NCBI GenBank assembly: GCA_036571765.1
Contig: BROE01000022.1
Coordinates: 7,781,575 to 7,845,574 of the forward strand
Source of the DNA: Plecoglossus altivelis
Lineage: Eukaryota; Chordata; Actinopteri; Osmeriformes; Plecoglossidae
Length of the DNA: 64,000 bases
Reading direction: 5' to 3'
The notes under the pieces are model-generated. The model searched no databases. It was given only the letters and a program-made list of their open reading frames with translations, and was not told the DNA's origin. Position numbers and translations under genes: made by a program. Below are positions 59,401 through 64,000 of the stretch, piece by piece. The number at the start of each line of letters is the position of its first letter. The stretch's first letter is position 1.

Positions 59401-62400
59401 GAGTTCCCATTTATGCATTGAACTTGATTGATAATGAATAAGCAAGACGTGGTTCCAGTCATCATTAGGGGCTTTGAGGGGACGTCAGACTGGGCTCTGA
59501 GTTAGCATGCTTGAACCCTCTATCTTCTAGAACATTTACATTGTTCTGGAACTGCTAACAAGACCATGAAATGTTGCTATGTTACACAGTGGGCTCTTCA
59601 GAACCAACTGTCCCACGGCCAGCCAGTGTGTCCTGTGTTCTACAGGACGAAAGGGGCAAACACAAACAAACAAGCAATGGGAAAGCAGTGGGAAATTGAG
59701 TCAAAGCCATGGTGGGAAGGGGAAGTGATGGATGTGAGCAGTTTCCAGATGGCAGGGGTCCCTGTCGGAAGCAGGCCCCGTTCTCCTTGGTGATGTATCC
59801 TCCCGTATCAGCTGCCTAGCCTCCAGAGCACACACATTCACCGGCTGATACCCAATCACACACACACACACACACACACGCAGCATCAAACAGCAGAGAG
59901 GTTTGACTGTGAAAGGATGAACAAACAAAAAAATGGTTCAAGAAGTCTTCGAAGTCTCGGGAGAGATTCAGGCGCATTTGAAACATTTGTTTACCCTGCA
60001 TGCCTCTAAAAGACGCCAAGCCTGCTCTTGAAAGATTGACCAACTCAGACACTTAGCCACAGAGCTACGGTTTGTACTAAAGCCTGTGTGCGGGTGACAA
60101 GCATATAAGTGATGTATTTCCCTGTCGAGTAAATGGATGAATGATTCCTCATCTCTCCCTCTCGTCTCCTGGGGTAGGGGGCTATGGAGAAAGGCTAGAG
60201 CAGCGGGCGGCCCAGCCTGGCCCAGCCTGGACGAGCCGTCCACATCAAGCTGGATATACTGTGGAGTCTGGACAGATACCAGGACTGTAGAACACTGTCA
60301 CCTTCTCAGAAAACGGACCATTAATCAGATGTGGAAAGTCAATAGTGTTTGCATAGCAAGACTCGAGGACTAGGCATGAGAAAAATCTTCACAATACAGA
60401 CGGAGGGTATATGCACTATGGCATTACACAAACTCTAAAACGACTTCATTATTTTATGTGGATCGTACATGGAGGGATTTATTGTTTGCTGAGAAAATGA
60501 ACGCTGAAAAAGTTGTTTATGACAATAAGTTTTCAATTATTTCTGGTGTATGGCTGCAGGCGCTTTTAACGAAAAACAAACTGTAGACGCAATCTTGTCA
60601 AAGGCAGCCCTGTTCTGACTGGGTTCAGAGTGAGCCAACGAAGGGCAGCTGACAGCCAAGACAAAGATACCCCAAGATAGGAGCCCACGGAGGCCCCACA
60701 GACTCAGGGTGGACGTGGACTGAAAGAAAAAAGCAGGCGGTCTCATTAGCCGCCTTAGTGAGCTGTGAAAGGACCCGACACATCGAGAGCTGCATGGGAA
60801 TATTGCGTTCAGCCAAGCAGAAAGCAACCACCCCCCACCGTCCCAGTCCTTCCTTTCTGCTCAGACAAAGACCTGGGCAGCTCCGAGGGCTTCCGTGGCT
60901 CACCCTGCCTCTCCTTCTCAATGAGCACCCCTGTCACTCTGAGCTCCCTGACACTGCCAGGCTTCAGAACAGAGACGAGCCACAGTCAGCCTGGAACATT
61001 CCACATTCTGCCTGATTGACAAGATGTTAGGAGGAGGAGGGGGGGGGGGGCTGACACTGCCCAATCACATTCAAATCCGGGATGAAGAACTATCTGTTTA
61101 ACTTGCAAAAACACACACGCAGTGTGTCACCAGCCCCAGACACAAAAAGCTTTTTTAAAGAATCCTGATTGACCTCTCAACCAAGAGGCTGAACGCTGGG
61201 AGACTGGCCGGCTGGCCGACTGGGTGCTTCAAGGGAGTCATCGTAGCAGAGCACCTGTGGGCTGAAACAATGGTGTGTGAGCCAGAGGATGTGAGTGGGT
61301 ATATGGCTGGATGTGCGTCACTGTGTGTTTCGGGTGATAGAGCCGCGAGAGGACAATCACTCCCACACCATCTCCTCCTCGGCCCTGTGGCCCAGACCTG
61401 GCTGAGATAACAGATCTCCACCTCCAGATCTGCTCTGAGCTCCTCTCAGCTGGGTAAACAACATGCACATTGACTCCTAAAGCAGCCTACTCTGTCACAG
61501 TTACTGGATGCCAAAAGCCAGACAAACTCTACATTTGATGGATATAGGATTTTCTCCACAACTGTAACCATATCCTCGTTAATAAGATTATATCAACATA
61601 TTGTTCGTGTTTATTCTGTTGCTGCCATGACAGTGTTTTAAAAGCAAATTCCTGGAACATGCAGTTTGTGTCAGAAACGTTGGGTTTCTCTGGAAAGCTT
61701 AGCACCTGTAGGGTAAATGGGGTGAGACCGTACTGCTCTGACATGCCAGAGACAGAACAGCTCTCTGGGTTCCTCTTAGCTCCAGATACCAACATCTGGC
61801 TAGGTGGTGTGGGAGGCCCCAGACACAGAGATTTACATCTTTACACATCTTGCTTGATGTTAGGGCTTTTCAACCCTGAGAAGACACAGGACTGGCCATT
61901 AAGGTAAGAGGAGAATGGCACGGCATTCAGAGTCCAAAGACCCTCTGTCGTCTCCGTGGAGAAAGAAAAGGACGCACTCAAACGCAAAACGGTTAAACTT
62001 GATGTTTAACACTCAAAAGGCCACAAAAGCTGAACAGCCCCGAAGCACCACGAGATTGTGAAACCCGGTTGGCCGCAGCGATTACAACTTTCACGAGCAA
62101 CTGTTGTCTTGTAGGCATTGAACATATTTAAAGGGCTGAATTCCAGCTCATTTGTGAAGGATTGTGTCCTCAAGCCATTCACAAGGACACAATAAACGGT
62201 CAGTGTGTGTGTGTGTGCGTACATGGGTGTGTGTGCGTACGTGGGTGTGTGTTGTGCGCGCACTTTAACTGGAAGTAGTGGTATTTTCTGTGATCTCAGC
62301 CTCATTCAAGGTATTGAGGTCCCTTCATCAGCTACAGTATAATGAGACTATTTCTGATGATGATGAATGAAAACAGACCTTTTAAGTGGCAACAGTCTGA

Positions 62401-64000
62401 GCTGCATAAGACTCCAGTGAATACCTTTGACAAAAGCTTCAATCATGACCAATGGTTTGGCAGAGTTTTATCATTTGGCAAGAACGTTATCCAAAAACTG
62501 TCTTTTTCAAATATTTGCATTAGAAAATTGATTTTATTGTTTGAATTGTTACATAAAACCCTTTCAAACATTTTGCTGGGAAAAAAACGGAGGTGAAAAA
62601 TGTCAGAGAAAAGACAATCTTAGCGTGATAATCTTATGATCTCAGTGTGCGGACTGATAAAGGGCTTTGTGATTTGTATCCACAAAGCACCACTCCTTAG
62701 TCAGAAAAGTTCACCGGTGCAGAAAACATCTTAAATAAACGGTTTCTTCCCAAGCTATGACTCTAAAACCTCTCTCAGGCTTTGTGTCTATGACCATGTG
62801 GGTATCATAACAAAAATAGATCCTGTTACGGCTGGATGCATCTTAGCGAGAGGTCATCGATCCAGATGTCAGCCTGAACTACTGCTGGACCGGACACACA
62901 CAGAGACACGTTATGATGGAGGGCTGGGGTTGACCACAGCAACCATCCGCAAGCTGTTCTGTGTGTGCCGGCATGCGTTTGCGAGTACATGCACTGTAAC
63001 TCTTGTCTGGAATGGCAGAAAGAGGATGTACTGTTTAAAGAACCACAGAGTCAGATGCAGTTGGAGACAGAGTGACCAATAAATCTGAAAGAATAAAACT
63101 CCCGGTCTGACATTCAGGATTTGAGACACGAAAGCGATATAGGGAAGAAAAAAAAAAAAACGATATGTTTGCACACTACAGTTAGCTGGTCCAGGAATGT
63201 GAAAATGGGTAGGGGTATTCCCTTGAGATATCAAATGTGAAGTCTCTCTTTCTCAGTGTCTTCCCAGATGTAGGAATTCGATACGTAAAGGAAGAGGAAA
63301 CATTGCGACAAGAGGAGAAATAACAGAGAATTCCACCTCATTTCCTGCCTGGCTTCAGTGTACTGTAGGCAACTGTGACTGTATTCCTGTTGAAAACAAA
63401 CATGGAGACAATTCCTCATGCCATGACCTTGGGACGGACAGTTTACTATGTGACTAACCTGACCCCACCGCTCCCTCTCTCCCTCCCCCTCTCCCTCTCT
63501 CCCTCCCTCCCTCCCTCCACCGCTCCCTCTCTCTCTCTCTCTCCTCCTCCCCACTCCTCTTCTCACTGAGTTCTGTGCATCCGAGTTCAGACTGTAAAAT
63601 CGGGCAAATATTGAGGATTACGGATTGATGTAAGGTTCGGATGCCTGTGACATAGACTAGCTATGTGTCTAGACGTCAATATTGAAAACACATTTGTGTA
63701 CAGTTTTTTGTCACAGGAAAGAGCATGAACCTCTTTAGCTGAAAGAGCTTAATTAGAAGGCAAAGGTACTTTACTGGCATTAAGCAAAGCACTTCCAGAT
63801 AGCTGACTTGTCCCTAACTGTACCCCTGAGGCAAGGAGCCAGGGAAGGAACATGTTCTCCAGGCTAATACTAAGCCACCATCAGTATTTGAAGCTCATTA
63901 AAGGACATAAGGGATGTATTTCTCCCATGGAGACTGATGTGTTGCATTAGAAATATGCAGGGGCAGGGGGTCAGTCCCTCGTACCCACAGACCTCCATCT
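56460..64000. other. 5' flank of the semaphorin gene, no further gene seen
   Basis: No coding exon of another gene could be recognised. Contents: GA/A-rich sequence 56540-56620, a CpG-rich patch 57180-57480, unique AT-rich stretches (58000-58300, 59160-59480, 62280-62700), a CA run 59857-59880, a poly-G run 61039-61051, TG sequence 62203-62260 and CT-rich sequence 63470-63545. The minus frame at 60537-60827 contains a hydrophobic stretch (LSWGIFVLAVSC) but has no family match or clear splice context. Confidence 0.5.
57180..57480 (-). promoter_or_regulatory. sema3d-like: CpG-rich patch upstream of semaphorin exon 1
   Basis: Elevated CpG density (gttgacgcgggttgtgttgt, ccccgtcgccgacgttcgtg, ggggcggcggccgacggagg) 0.7-1.0 kb upstream of the start codon. 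It could hold the promoter or a 5' UTR exon. No clear TATA box on the minus strand. Confidence 0.3.

Noticed and set aside
60537..60827. Minus-strand frame with a hydrophobic stretch resembling a signal peptide
   Set aside because: Considered as an alternative first exon of the semaphorin. The exon at 56315-56459 already supplies a signal peptide followed by the family PRLxLS sequence with the right phase and donor.

Overview
This is a stretch of vertebrate nuclear DNA, almost certainly from a ray-finned fish. Genes are split by GT-AG introns, and long simple repeats (CA/TG, GA/CT, CCTG) and minisatellites are very common. The two genes match vertebrate families: the last coding exon of a SATB2-type chromatin organiser, and a complete class 3 semaphorin of the Sema3D group. 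The species cannot be named from the sequence. No tRNA, rRNA, CRISPR array, intact transposon or virus was seen.

Layout. 1-2494: last intron of satb2, with a 23-bp G-rich minisatellite. 2495-3145: last coding exon of satb2 (+ strand), carrying the homeodomain and an acidic, Gly/Ser-rich tail. 3146 to about 6550: probable satb2 3' UTR, ending near AATAAA at 6526. About 6.6-38.0 kb: intergenic DNA with no convincing gene. It holds many tandem repeats, several non-repetitive TAAT-rich blocks that look like conserved non-coding elements, a small hairpin element at 17.9 kb and a dispersed-repeat remnant at 27.5 kb. It also contains an odd 5.6-kb block (10.2-15.9 kb): two direct copies of about 2.07 kb around a noisy ~35-bp tandem repeat that switches orientation. 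This block is best explained as an assembly or consensus artefact around a difficult repeat. 38808-56459: a class 3 semaphorin on the minus strand, rebuilt as 17 coding exons with consistent phases and GT-AG borders, giving a 774-residue protein. 56460-64000: its upstream flank, with one CpG-rich patch and no recognisable gene.

satb2 and the semaphorin are convergent, with their 3' ends facing across about 35 kb of non-coding DNA. SATB2 is a nuclear matrix-attachment DNA-binding regulator of craniofacial and neuronal development. Class 3 semaphorins are secreted guidance cues acting through neuropilin/plexin receptors. Nothing in the sequence shows that they act together, but the non-coding blocks between them could serve either gene.

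No unknown multi-gene system is visible. The items most worth checking are the identity of the semaphorin (Sema3D versus a fish-retained Sema3H-type paralogue), the duplicated block, and the candidate conserved elements. Exon borders were read by eye from splice motifs and family knowledge. No alignment or database search was run.
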